Position numbers and translations under genes: made by a program | The notes under the pieces: generated by a model | Seen by the model: the letters and a program-made list of their open reading frames with translations, nothing else | Databases searched by the model: none | What the model was told of the DNA's origin: nothing | Part shown: positions 49,620-63,400 of the stretch, piece by piece | How the letters are laid out: every line of letters starts with the position of its first letter | How positions within the stretch are numbered: position 1 is the stretch's first letter | NCBI RefSeq assembly: GCF_008831285.2 | Contig: NC_045147.1 | Location: forward strand, 15,602,854 to 15,666,853 | Reading direction: 5' to 3' | Origin: Nymphaea colorata | Taxonomy: Eukaryota > Streptophyta > Magnoliopsida > Nymphaeales > Nymphaeaceae | Length of the DNA: 64,000 nt

Positions 49620-51390
49620 TGCTGCTACTATGTCTCATTTCTAATCTGTCTAGACTTCTGAGCTCCAACAACAGAAGTTATAAACTGCTTAAAAATCAGG
49701 TATTCAGTTTTGTCGACCCATAGTGATTAATGAGACCAACTGCCCCAACAATACAAGCGACGAGGCTATAATGTTTGTTCTTGTACGCAATTCAAAGGAA
49801 TGAAAGGAAAGAAAATTCCACCAAAGTCGAAGAATGAATCTATGAAGTCAAGTGAGTGCTCAAATTTCCGCACATATCTAAAAGATAGGAAGGTCAACTA
49901 CGATATCTACCATTGGAAGCCAGTTTTGAACAATGAAGAATCTCTCTCTTCCAAAGGGAGTACGCCACAAAGAACATGGCTGCTTGGAAGCAATTTAAAG
50001 TTCTTAATAATGTCTGCTTTTGCATATCACATCAAGAAGAAAACGATACAGAAATTCCTCAAAGACGTTTGATTACTTTAAATTTGAAATCCAAAATCCA
50101 TAGATTTGATGTGACATACTTTTGCTAATTTGGCAAAAGATCCACCGTACAATTCATATTCCATCAAACTATGAATATTAAGTCAGACATAAGTTCCACA
50201 TCTAAAATCTTTATTTTATTTCTTTTTACATTGAGAAAAAGTGGGATTTAAGATCGAAGGGAGAGTGTCTGATCTTAAGTCAACAATTTTAGAATCTTAA
50301 GGATTTTAGATCAGAGACAATCAAACGCCCCCTAAAGAAATAGAGAGCATGCAATTACATTTAGTTATTTGGAACACTACTTTCTCAAAATTTACATTGT
50401 GGAGAAAGTTGGTGCTGCCAAATTCATCAACAGTTTATAATGAACTCAAAACTGATGTGATAAGGGCACCATACGGCACATCCCCAGATTTCTGGGCACT
50501 TTCCTCTGCTTTGGCCAGCAAACGATGTCTTCCCAAAGCAATTGCAAGGATTAACTTCAACTAGGGAAGCAGATTGATCAATGAATGTGATAATACTTTT
50601 ACACATGTATTGGAAAAGCCTTACGAAATGATCCATAAATGGGAAACTAAAAGATAGCATAAGCCATGAACTATTCAATGAGAAAGCAGGTTTGATTGCT
50701 CCAGTGATGTTAAAAACCCTTAGGAAGTGTTTGATGGATGGGAAATCATTGTGCCACTTGTTTTAAAATATCTATCCCATGCAACAATATCTCAAAGACT
50801 CTAAAATGTTATCACAAATTCTTATTCCTTTTATATATTACAAAAAATAGGTCGATAAATGGTTGTTTCCATTTAAAAAAGAGTTTCAACCTCAGCACAG
50901 AAAATAATAAAGAAAAATAAGGCTTGAAGAGCAGCAAAATTGGTTTTTATTATTTTCTGTGATAGGCAAGTCACTTAAACATTATGTATGATACATTTTA
51001 TGTAATGCTTTGAGTTTTACAAATTTTTAGCTAGTTAGTATTTGTTATTAACATTTTTCCGTCATCAAGAAGTGGCTTTATTCTGCATGAAATGATGAAA
51101 CGTTATTTGATAAATTTTATTAATTTCAAAGTTTTAATATCAATAATAACAAAATGCATTAACAAGCTATTCAAAAATATTAAAAAAATGACCACTCAGC
51201 GACAAGGATAAATTTTCTTGGAAAACTTTTTCATGCCCATTAGGTAAAATTTTATTGGAAAACTTTTACATTCCCATTAGGCAAAAATTTTCTTGGGAAA
51301 AGGGTCAATAGAAAAACATATAATCAAACGTCGCCTAAAAGGTAACAATAAATGGGAAAACGCACGGTTTCTTGAGCTCGAGTTTTCGTA
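49620..51390. other. Intergenic region between the glutaredoxin-like gene and PAM16
   Basis: Contains a MITE-like element (listed separately) and otherwise AT-rich DNA. Two imperfect direct repeats, AAATTTTCTTGG and AAAATTTTATTGG with a following CATTAGG, lie around 51211-51295. Frames at 49800-50072 and 50349-50564 show no domain. The end of the stretch, rich in GAGAGA and GGGAGC, is the likely PAM16 leader. Confidence 0.45.
50062..50332. mobile_element. MITE-like element with CGTTTGATT ends
   Basis: The left end contains GACGTTTGATTAC and the right end, reverse-complemented, GGGGCGTTTGATTGTC. The interior has the AAATCCAAAATCC / GGATTTTAGATC theme in inverted orientation. The left terminus appears to have lost its GGGG, and no target duplication is visible. 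Confidence 0.45.
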
Positions 51391-51453
51391 ATTGGAGGAG
51401 AGAGAGAGAGAGAGCGGGAGCGGGAGCGGGACAGGTGCTTCTTCGAACCGAGA

Positions 51454-54400
51454 ATGGTGCATCACTTCCCTTCCTTTCTCGGTAGCAAATCCCTATAGGA
51501 GAATTAAGGGTTTTTTTGTATTGCTTGTATTTTTCCTTGGTAATCCAAATTTTTGTTCCTTCCTCTCGTCTTTGTTCTTTCTCTTTGTTCTCATTTCTCC
51601 TGTTCATGTTTGTTGTTTGAGATCATGATGATTTGGTGGAATTTGTGGTTTGGTTAATAGGTAGTTATATAGCTTCCTGAGTCGTTGCCTTGATGCGATA
51701 AGAAAATGTCATTTATCGCCAATTTGGCGTCTGATGATTTTTATTGCGTTCCTTTCGTTTTCGGATGCTCTATTTTTGGTGTTTCTTCGGATTTGCAGAG
51801 CGACTCTAAAACTTCCTTCCTCCGATTGTCTATTTGACTGCTTCTTGAAGGGGTTAATGTTTATTATTGAAGGATGAGGTAACCGCGGTCTTTGTCTTTT
51901 TGTGTTAGATTTGTTTCTATGCGTAAGAAGAATGGTGCGGAAGAGGGTCGTGTTTAGGGTCTCTTGAACAATGGGACGTTGGTTCTTTACCTGAAAGTCT
52001 GCTACTATTTGTCCGCAGAGTCGATTCTTTTCTGTTTTTGGACGCAGCCTCTAAAGGGCATCCTAGGAACGTTTTCTGTAGCCAAACTAGATAGGTCATA
52101 GAACTGAGTTGGTATTTTTGGTCGGTCGTTCATGCTAATTTTGATGGAAACGGTGCCAAATTTACAATGGAGGTTCTATTGCACAGGATAATAAAACGTT
52201 TAGTACTATTTGATCAATTTGCTAGTGACTCCGTTCATTTTCAAGGTTGGTTATTTTGAAAGTGTTAGTGTGAACAAAGCTTTTTTGGGGGTAGGAGAGG
52301 CCTTCTTAGGAACTTATTCCATGGATGGATTTCCTAAATCCATCTTGCTTGTCACTTTGGATCTTCAAGAGATCGCTAGTTTGAAGGGGAGGTGTGCTTT
52401 ATTTTTTCTTCATAGGAAGATGTAAAATTTGAAGGGTTTATCCCTATGGTAGCATGAAAGAAGTAGAAGAGAATTTTGAAGGCTACATCCCTGTAGTAGC
52501 ATCAATAAGTGTAATGGAAAAAATGGAATAATCAATAGAAAAATCACAAATCCATAAGTTATGCTCATTTTCTGGATTAGCAGAAAAAATAGTTTACTTT
52601 TATTTTTGTTTTTAAGTTCTTTAGTTATCTTAGACTTACCTAGTAAAGATCTTCAACATTATAGAGTCATGTTAAATTGTGGAAAGTCTAAAAATAATAA
52701 AGTTCATGTAAAAGGATTCATTCAAAGGATCTAATTGGCTTGATTGGACCAAAGCATGTCAATGTAGTTGGACATTGTCCGGGTGGGTAGGTGGAGGAAA
52801 AAGGCACTCTCATACCATGCAAACTCTTCTTTCTTTGTTCTTTGTCTATGGCAATGAGATAGATATTTGCTTTGCACATTTTGGGGAAGGTTGGTGAATT
52901 TAATCATTATGGTGGAGGGCCCTATGAAGTTTCAGTTTACTTGTCTCATAAGTAACTCGAGAAGTATGACTAATGTTGTTAATTGATGTTTGTATATGTT
53001 CATGTTTGCGAGCAATATATTCTTATTTTGAACTACTAGAACATATCCACAGACCACAGTAGGTGAAACTTTGTCCATTCTTATATTCTCATGTGGTTGC
53101 TATGCATCTTGATCATGTATTATGCTGCAGCATTTAAAACTCGGCCAAGTCAACCAAGTTCAGTCTGGTGATTGGTTCTCAACCGGGGTCAAAAAAATGG
53201 AAAAACCAAGAAATTGACATGACTCAGCTGTGTTATGGGATGACCAGGCTGTCATTCAAGTTTGGGCTGAGTCACAGGTTGGTTTAATTGATTACATCTA
53301 TTTGTACAGTACAAGTATATATATTAGTCAAACAAACTATGTAAATGATATTAGAAACTATATATGTGTATGCATACTCTATCAGATTTTCACTGTATTG
53401 CACATAAAAGGTGCATATACATATAGTAATGACATAAGGTTGTTAATATGTTACTAAAATTTGCATTTGTGTATATGTATGTATGTATGTACATATAGAG
53501 AGAGGGACACACACATATTATTATACATATTATATATAATATATCGATGTTCTAATGAATTAAAAACACCATTTGATACATCAAAACCAGGCCGAGTCAC
53601 TGAGTTGACCTGGCGATTCATGAGTCAATTCATTCTGAGTGGAGTCCTAAGTCACTTTTTAAAACCTTGCTTGTGGAGAGAATACCTAACTTTGCTAGTG
53701 TCACCTTTCATGGTTTTGCTTTCTTCTCAGTGGGGAAACTTTCATATGGGTTCTTCCTCGACCCCTGGAGTGTCTCCTGCTTTATGTTGATGAAGGGGAT
53801 CGCCACATAGGCGCACAAAAGTTGCATGGGAGGCGGCATTCCTTTCTTAAGATTGGGACTATCTATTGTACCCTTAGAGGTCTTTTGGACAATGTTGTAA
53901 AACGCGTATCGTAAGCCGTATCGGTCGGGCTTTAAGATACGCCGTATCGTAATGTATCGTAATGTATCGTACCCGTATCGTAAATTTTTAAAAAATAATA
54001 ATAATAATTCAGAAAAATTAAAAAAAAATCGGAAAATTCATAAAAAATAAGAAAAAATTAAAAATAATAAATTCTTCATATAAAACATGTTTTAGTCTTT
54101 TAGATAATGATAGACTTATTATTTTGCTAAATGTTATAAACTTACGCGTTCACGGTTCATCATTCATACTTCATAGACATCAAAATTCATAACAATATCT
54201 TCTTTTTCATCTTCATCTTCATGGTAAAAAACCCCTTTCCTCCCAATGGGAATCAGCCACCCATGCACAAATCCATGGTTTAATAGATGATTTCACTGTG
54301 AAAATCGATGATTTCACAATGGAAATCGATGATTTCCCTCTAAGGCGGTACAATCTATAGATTAGAAATGAAGAAGGGGTGGGTTTTTGTAAAAAAACTC

Positions 54401-57400
54401 AAAAAAATGGGGTTCAAGCCCCTTTTTTAGAAATCAGCCCGTATCGTACGATACGGGCTGTATCGCACCGTATCGTACGATACGGGCTGTATCGCATCGT
54501 ATCGTACGATACGGAGGCCCGTATCGCACGTATCGTACGATACAGGTACGATACACCCCCCATTTACGATACGGGGGGTGTATCGTATCGTATTTTGTAA
54601 ACGATACGATATGACCCCGTATCGTACGATACGTACAACACTGCTTTTGGATGGATATAGTTATTATCAACTTCCTGGGGAAATGGACTGTCAAACATTG
54701 TTTGAAAGATTGAAGGCAAAAGTAGTGGCCAGATATCGGGAACTTAATTTGGGGAGCATGCTTGGTTGTGATTATTCTAACTTTTTTTTCTGTAGCTTGT
54801 TTGACAATCATGAATACCTTTGTCCACACTGCTTTGCCTTCTTGCTCTTGAAGATCTTTAACTAGCTTCAGCCATTATCTTTAGGATTTTTCAGTGACAT
54901 GAACTTTCAATTTTTACTTCAATTATCTTCACTGTTTGTTAAGTATCTACACTTCATTTTTTTCCATCTCAGCATTTGGAATTTTTGCCATTAATTCATT
55001 TTCTCTTAGTATATAAGTCATTAAATAATTATCTGAATTATCTAATCAACAGGCTGCAAAGATTCTTGCAAACTTGATTGTGATGGGATCTGGAATTTTA
55101 GCCCGGGCTTTAGTCCAAGCCTATCGTCAAGCACTTACAAGTAAGTTTAGCAAAACATTTTGTTTCAATTTCAGCTTTGACAGGATGTTGTGAAATTTAT
55201 GTCTCATCTTTTTCTCGTGATAAGGAGATTATAATTAATATCCCTCATTGATGCACGTATCCCACTTTTTTATCAAAAAGTATGCAATGTTGTTTTGGTA
55301 GGCCTCCCTCTGTGTAGCTTTGTGTATATGCCTATGAAATAGGAAATACGTTGACTAGCTATGTAGTTAAAAGTGCGAGACTGCTAGTCAGGACTAGCAG
55401 CAGTTGCCAAAAGGAGCTTAGGCAGCAACTACTCGAGGCCTAGTCGGTCTTATTTTAGACATAAAACATGTCGGAAATATGAAAGAAGAAGAAAAATAGG
55501 AAACAAGGAAAAGGTGGGGGTTTTTGAAATTCCTCCATCTGAACAATATGTTGGAAGTTAGAATCATTTTTTTTAGAATTAACAAAATTAAAAACATTTT
55601 TTTTTTGAGGCATCTGGGTTGTCTCGGTGTAGGCCTTAGGGTTCCACCAGTGCCTAGACATGTTTTTGACTATATAGGTGAATGTTATAATGAAGGTGGC
55701 CTTAGTCTCTTAAATACATCATGTATGCTTTACTCCAAATATGAACACAATTCATATCCCATTGATACTTGGAGGTTCTGCAGACATAGATGATTCATGT
55801 ATGTGGAAATTAGGAGGCTCTTTTTCACGTGACAGGCTTACGAACATGAGCATTTTCATATTTGTTGGCAGAAATGATATATTCTGTCATTTTCAATTTC
55901 ACTTTCAGGGTATAACATATGAAAATCTAGTAACACCATTAAATAGAAAATAAGTCAATTGACCTTGCTTTTGATTTTATAAATGTGATATGGTAAGTGT
56001 ACCCATCCTTTTGTGGTGTGAGGCATGTGAATGATTTTTTCAAACATGGTACACAGACTTATTCTACAGATGGAAATTATTTTTCCAGTGAAGATGTTCA
56101 CTGAAATGGGAAATGTGCTTTATTGCATAGTTTCATGTGGTAAACCTTGTTCGTAAAAAGCTTGTGACTTAGAAACAAGCTAGATTGTGGTATTTACTAA
56201 GAAATTAACAATATTTCATCAGCTTGTATGATAAGGCTCCTTTAGAGTATCTATACTTAGATGCCAGAAGAAAGTATTTCTTTTGCTTGTGAAGTTTGAC
56301 CTGAATGCCCAAGTTCTTTCTTTTCCTTCTGGAAGACTTTGATTTACCTGTTTGGTGGCATTCCTATGAGGCAGTTGTCTAGGTCTGTAATGATAAGCAG
56401 GTGGATCAAGGCACTCCTTGGTTATGTCAATTTATTTCATGATCATGTGCGTAGAGAGGACTTGAGCTTTGTGATAAGGCTTCTATGTTATCGCTTCATT
56501 TGAGCTTTTGATAAGCTTTCGGTGTTACGGCTTCTTTCCTCTTGTACTGCTTTTCAATGATTCTTTTAATGGAACCTACACTTTTGAAATTTTGTGTTTT
56601 CTACTCTCAAAATCTCAACCCAAGCCTTTTTTTTTTAATGATGTTGCAGATGCCTCTAAGTCTGGTGTTGCCCAAGAAACCATACAGAACACAATCCGTC
56701 GGGGAAGTAAAGCCATGGGAGAGCAAGAAGCAAGACAGATATTGGGTGTCACAGAACAGTCAACGTGGGATGAAATTGTCAAGGTCAGTATCTTAAGCAC
56801 TTGGATTTTGCAATTTATTTAACCACCAAAAATTTGGGTTTCTGTTGACCAGGGTTTTCCTTTACTTGCCCAAATAAGTAGTTAGACCCTGGAACCTGTC
56901 TGGTTCATAAGATCTAAAATGAATGCAAACCTGACCATGTGATTTAAGGGGTATCTAGGGCATAGTTTCTCTGGAAAAATGCATGTAAACTACGTGATTC
57001 TTGTGATCTAGTTATTCTGAAATAAGTAGGGGTTAGTCATATGTTTCTTGTGTGGCACAAACTGTGTTCACGGAAGCAGTTAAAGTGTTAGACACAACAA
57101 AGAGAGTGAGGGATGTGCTTCACATATTTATATGCTATATCAAGTGGTTATGAATTGCTTAAAGTATTAAAACAGTAAACACATGTAAGTTTAGTTACGA
57201 AAGACATGCATATGAGCAATTGAGCATATTGAAAAGTGATAACCAATAAATAAACTTAAATATAACCGGGCAATTTGAACCTTAAATAAAATGATTATGT
57301 CAACAGTGTTTCAATGCTCACAATAAAAATAATTAGATCAATCATCATTATAAAATCAATCGCCAAAGTGTAGTTTCATGTTTTTCATAGGCCTTCCTAT

Positions 57401-60400
57401 CTGACCAAGTGCATTATTCTTGGATGTCCATTTATCTGTGAAATGCATCTTGCATCTACATGTGAAGGACCAATATCTCAATGTAACCTAATTCACTCTC
57501 ATACAATTTAAATGTTGGTGAAAGGATTTCGATGACATACTGCAGCTCATGCTGTACATGAAGTTATATATTCCACCTTTCATCTATAATGCATTGTATG
57601 GAAATATATGACTTCTTTCTTCCTTTCAAATAGTCTGCGCTAGCCTCTTTTTCTTTATCCATAGTTTCATAAAGATGACTAGTGGCAGGACTGTCTTCAT
57701 GAAGAACCAACCCAAGGTCCTTCACTAGGGCTATAGTGATTTTGAGCAACTTTATATGTGATTCTCAAAAGTGATGTAATATCTATGACTTTTTTTTTGG
57801 GTACATGGGTATAAGTAATTTGTAAGAACATTTGTCTTACTGTATTTATGTTGTTCACAGCATGTCATACTATCAAAATCTCAGTTGCATGTTTGGTTTG
57901 TGCGTGGAAAATCAACTCACCAACATTTGTGTACTTTTCATCAAACTTAATAACTAAGCATGTTTACAACTAAACGTCATGATTTTCTACCAGCATTTGG
58001 TGGCCTCTTTCATCTCATTTCTGTTGCCAAAGTCTTCAAGCATAAGTATTATGCAATAGAGTATGCACAGCCCAGAACAATAAATCAAACTCACACATCA
58101 ACGTTCTGACAGAATCTTATGATTGCTGCATTATCTTTGGTGCATTGCACCATCTTTTGATAGCCACTTCTCACAAAATGGTCAGAATCCTTTTTTTAGT
58201 GTTTGACAAGTCCTTGGATTTCAGGAAATCCATTTGCCATAAAACTGTACCTTGTACATTCCAACTTAATCACTGCATCATGTTTTGTCTTGGTTAACTG
58301 TTAATGGCATTATTACCAAAAATTTTCCTGTTAATTGATGAAGTCGAGACATTTGACACCCCATTCCCTGTAGCAGTAAATTATCCGTCATAGCTTGAAA
58401 TGGTCTGCATTAAAATTTCCTGCATTAAAGAATTAAGCATTTTTCAACTGCCATTTTTATTTGCTCAATGAAATGTTTGGTGATTGTCAACATGAATTTT
58501 AGTCTGTGAACTTGGAAGCAAAAGTAGGAGGGAAAATTCTCCTAACTGGTATGAGGTTGTGAGATTTGCATCCTCCATTTTGATCCATACAGCTGCTTAA
58601 GTTTGTACTATCAATTACTTCCATGATCCTTATCCTAATCCTGAAGCCCACTTATATGAACTGTATACCCATCTTAACCTGTTACACAGCGGTACGGTTG
58701 TTACAGTTCACTCCCACATAAGACGCTCTGTGTCCTCACGGTGCATCTAGTTCCCAATTCTGATACCTTCCCATGTTAGACAACAAATAAATGATATGTG
58801 CTACTTGATTACAGCAATTTAGAATCTCATGGCTGCTTCAAGAGGAGCAGATTTCTGTTATGTAAATGACTCTGAAGGACCTAACCTTGGTTAAAAAAAA
58901 ACATTTGACAAGTTAGACCCAATTCCTCACAACACTTATAAAGTTATATACTTCAAACACTTGATTATTTTTTATCCAATCTTGGGATTGCTGCTAACTA
59001 AGATCATTGACATATCTGAACTAACTCAATACTCCTTCAACCAAGCACTTTCTACTGCATTTTCCCAGTAGAGATCCCAAGGAGAATTGCAGCATAGAAA
59101 GGTCAACTGGGAATTATAAGAAAAAATGGAGCTGTTTTATGCCTACTAAACCTGCAAAATTTAATAAATTAATGTTATTTTTGGCTTGCTCATACTAGTT
59201 TGGCTTCAGGATGTTGTTTGTTTTGTTTGCTTTCTTAGTCAGTTTATTTCTGTATGCAACTAGAGCATGTGTCTCTTCCCGATCATTATGTTGATGTCTA
59301 TCATGACAGCATATGCTATAACATCTGATCTGTCAATGTTGCTCCACGTACTTTGCAACAACAACATGGAGTTGGCTACCCTGCTTTGAAACTCTTGAAT
59401 TCACAAGAATCCTTCAAAAATTTATGGAGTCAGTATGCATGCTTCCTCTTAAACTGAAAGATGAGATTTTATAGAACATTGATGCAGCCTTGTCACCCTA
59501 TAGGCACAAACTAGATGTGAATAGGCATTTACCACAAGACCTTGACCAGGTCCCCTTCTCTAAGTTAGATGACCATATGGTATCGTTGTGAGTTGGATTC
59601 TCTCTGTTCCTCACTCCAAGTATATTCCGTAAGCATTTTATGGTCATGCAAGTCTTGGGATTTGGGGGCCGTTTGATGGCTGGAAACCATGGAAACGGAA
59701 AAAAAATTTCAGAAATATATTTCTGGAATTGAGAAATAGGAAAAAAATTTCCATATTTCCAAAACAAGCTTGTGTTTGTTAAGTAAGAAATATTTTTCCG
59801 GAAAGAAATTTTGTCGTTTGGTAGAAATGGAAGAAGGGAAGGAAAGGGAAGGGAAGGGAAGGAGGAGGAGGAGGAAGAAGAAGGGAAGGGAAGGGAAGGG
59901 AAGGAGGGAGGAGGAAGAAGGGAAGGGAAGGGAAGGGAAGGAGGAGGAAGAAGGGAAGGGAAAGGAAGGAGGGAGGATTTTGGGGAAGAGGCGTCAGGCA
60001 GTGCCATCGGCGGCGGCAGGGGCGGTGCCATCGGCGGCCGCGGGGGACGTGGGGAGGTGCCCTCGCGTGCCCTCCTCCCCTTCTTCCCCTCTTCTCCCTC
60101 TTCCCCTTCTTCCCCTCGCGTGCCCTCTTCTCCCTCTTCCCCTTCTTCCCCTTCTTCCCCTCTTCTCCTTCCCCTCGCGTGCCTCTTCCCCTCTTCTCCC
60201 TCTTCCCCTTCTTCCCTTCTTCCCCTCTTCTCCTTCCCCTAGTGCCCTCTTCCCCTCTTCTCCCTCTTCTCCCTCTTCCCCTTCTTCCCTTCTTCCCCTC
60301 TTCTCCTTCCCTCCTCGTGCCCTCCTCCCCTTCTTCCCCTCTTCCCTCTTCTCCCTCTTCCCCTTCTTCCCCTCTTCCCCTCTTCTCCTTCCCTCCTCAC

Positions 60401-63400
60401 CGTGCCCTCCTCCCCTTCTTTCTCCTCCATCCTTCCCTTCCTCCTCCTCCTCCCTCTTTCCCTTCTTCCTCCTTCTTCCTCCTCCCTCCTTCCCTTCCTC
60501 CTCCTCCTTCCTCCTCCCTCCTTCCTTCCCTTCCTCCTCTTCCTTCCTCCTCCCTCCTTCCCTTCCTCCTCCTCCCTCCTTCCTTCCCTTCCTCCTCCAA
60601 CGGTCAAAAAAATATTTCTTGAAAATTTTTTCCACCCCTCTGGCTGGAAAAATTTTTCCAGAAATATTTTGCCGTTTCCACTTTTAACGGTAAAAAAAAA
60701 ATTTCTAAGTTTGATGAGAAGGAAAAATTTTAAAATTTTGAAATTTTTTTCCACTGCTACAGTAAATTTCCAGGGCATCAAACGGCCCCTTGAGGTTTTT
60801 CATGAAAAAAAAAAGTTTCACAAACCTAGACACCAGACCATTAGCACATGAAGCCCTCCACTGATTGGATGCTTCCTCATTTGGCCTTCTTACTGACAAT
60901 CTCAGAAAGGAGCCTCTAGCTCTTATGCCCATACAAGGCGCTTTGCTTTTGGGGAAACATATGCAAAATAAAGTCATTATGTCTTTCCCTTGCGGGGTAA
61001 GAAATGATTTTATCAACAAATACTTTCTAATTGTGACAAATCGCTGGAAGATATTTTATCCACAGCACCCTGAAGGGAGAGCAAGTTCTTCAACTACGGT
61101 GGTGACTGGTGACTATATTTACAAGTCTGCCTAGAGGAGCATGTGCTTCTCCTGCTAAGTTTTCACCAACTTAGACCTACCTCTAGCGTCATGGAGTTGT
61201 ATGTCTGCCTAGAGGAGCGTGTGCTTTCTCTGATAAATTTGCCACCAACTTAGCCCAATGTCTAGCATCATGGAGTTGTTCCATTGCTAGTTATGCCATA
61301 ACTGGAAGTTTTTCCTGGCTTCTTCATTTATATCATTCCTGGCTTCAATATTGTACTGTATTTTGGCTTCTTTTGGCTGAATTTTCGATCTTTGACTTCT
61401 GTTATTAAGCTTACACTGGCGTGGTTATGATATTAAATGAGCTTTCTATGGCAGCTGTGGCTGCCTTGGCCTCTATATGTATCCTCTCGGCAAGGAGCTT
61501 TTTCACATTTCCCTCTGTAATGATCAAAAGGGTTCTAGGTTTATCAGTTCAGTCATATGCGTGATGGTCCTGATGCATATGGTCAATTTGATAGTCTGTT
61601 CAACACCTGTATTATCATGTGCTTCACATCAAATTTACTACTTATGAGTGAATGAAGGCAAAAAAAAAGAACTGCATGAACTCTTCATGTTTGAACAACT
61701 TTTTTTCTCTGATTATGCATTTATAAGATTGAAACTGGCCATTTGCTCAAGCATGCTCATGCACTTTTGGAAGGCATAAAACTGTGTGGCAGCAAAAACT
61801 ATTCGATAGCAGTTCAATGTCACCCTAGCTGGGGTGGGAGTGCTCAAAAGTTCTGCTTTTAAATAGCTGATATGCTATGGGCCCTGTAGTTCTGCAACAT
61901 CAGGTTTTGTCCGCTGGTTGCTAGACATACCACTGCTTGTGGGGTATGAGGCTGGTAGCTTGTTGTTTGCTTGTCGTTTGCTTGTCGTTCTATCTTCACC
62001 TTATACCACTGATTATTTTCACATTTATGATTCATAATTATGATGGAATCTTTCCATCACCCAAAGCTTTGAAAATACACCTTCCCTTTCCGACCTGTTT
62101 GCGTCGAACACCATATTCTGCCAATGTTTTGATGTCAGCTTGAACTTGTTCAAACCCATTTAACTGAGAAGCCAGTGATGTCGTAAATCTTGTGCACAAC
62201 TTGAAACCAGCAGTGCCTCCATGAGCTCTTCAGATTTGGATAGTTAGGTGATTCCAATATGCTCACCATATTGGCTTTGGACATGATGCTTTCGCTATCC
62301 TATGGTCATTCCTGTGATGGTTTGCTGGGAAAAAAACTGAATGTTAGGCTTTAGTTGTTCCATGAACTTGCTTTTCTTTGGTGTTTTGCAATATAGTAGA
62401 CTTGTCTAAGAAGGATTCTGCCATTGATGAGTTGCCTTCTTCAGCTTGCCATGTTTGGTTGGTTGGTAATGTAAAGAACTCTTGTTCAAGTAGGATTTGA
62501 CTGTGGATGTGCTGCCTTCTGATGCTTACCTGTTAGTTGATCAGAAGATTGACCGCCGCATCCTGCATAGATCTTGCACCATCTTTGCATGCCTCTGCAT
62601 CATTTATCTATGAGATAGTGATATATTATTCATTTGCATGGGACACTACCTATAGTTGAGCTGCTTTTTGTCAAGCATTTGCAAGGCCATCATTCTCCTG
62701 CCATTGTATCTCTGGCTAATTTATCACAACCGTCTTCATTTCAAGCAAGGGAATGGGAGACTAGTTCTTATTTGCCATATTGACATATTTCCATGGAATG
62801 CACACCCTTGAGCATCCAACGGAACTCCTCCGGAAAACCGTTGTATGTACACTGTCTACTTGATGCAGAAGCAAGGCAGTCCTGTTGGAAGGTTTAAGCA
62901 ACCTAGCTGTTAGCATGTGCTTAAATTTTTTATTCTTTGGTTCGGTCTTGCTATAGTCATCTATGTGGCCATCATACATGAGGTTAAAACAATTTAGCTC
63001 CAATTCAGCTCTATTACCAGTTAAGTGATCTTATTTATGTTGATTGAGATGACGCACGTCTACCTGCACAATACAGGATGGTCCTCTAGAAGTTTTAAGC
63101 TCCTCCCTACAAATTGATCCGTTAGCCTACTTAGATCTGTGGCACCAATTGCTGTGTCTGAATTCCAAACCTGATGCCTCTTTCTATGGACAAGGAATAG
63201 GGTTGTAGAACTTGTAAAGGTTGAGGTGCATCCTTTATCACATCCTAGCTTGGTGCTTCTGGGTGTTGATTGTGATTGAAGAGCAGCCTGATGCAGCATT
63301 TACCCATCAATTTTTTGGACTGCTGCATTTATATTAAAAGTATGAAGTTTTAGTTGAAAGGAATGCTGGCAGTGATAGTTTCTTTGATGTGGACCTTTTA

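Noticed and set aside
54379..54865. Frames encoding RYRIV-type repeats
   Set aside because: Direct translation of the GTATCG palindromic repeats and flanking non-coding intron DNA.
59770..60687. 305-codon frame and overlapping frames rich in Ser/Pro/Leu or Arg/Gly/Glu
   Set aside because: Translation of purine or pyrimidine simple repeats inside a transposable element.
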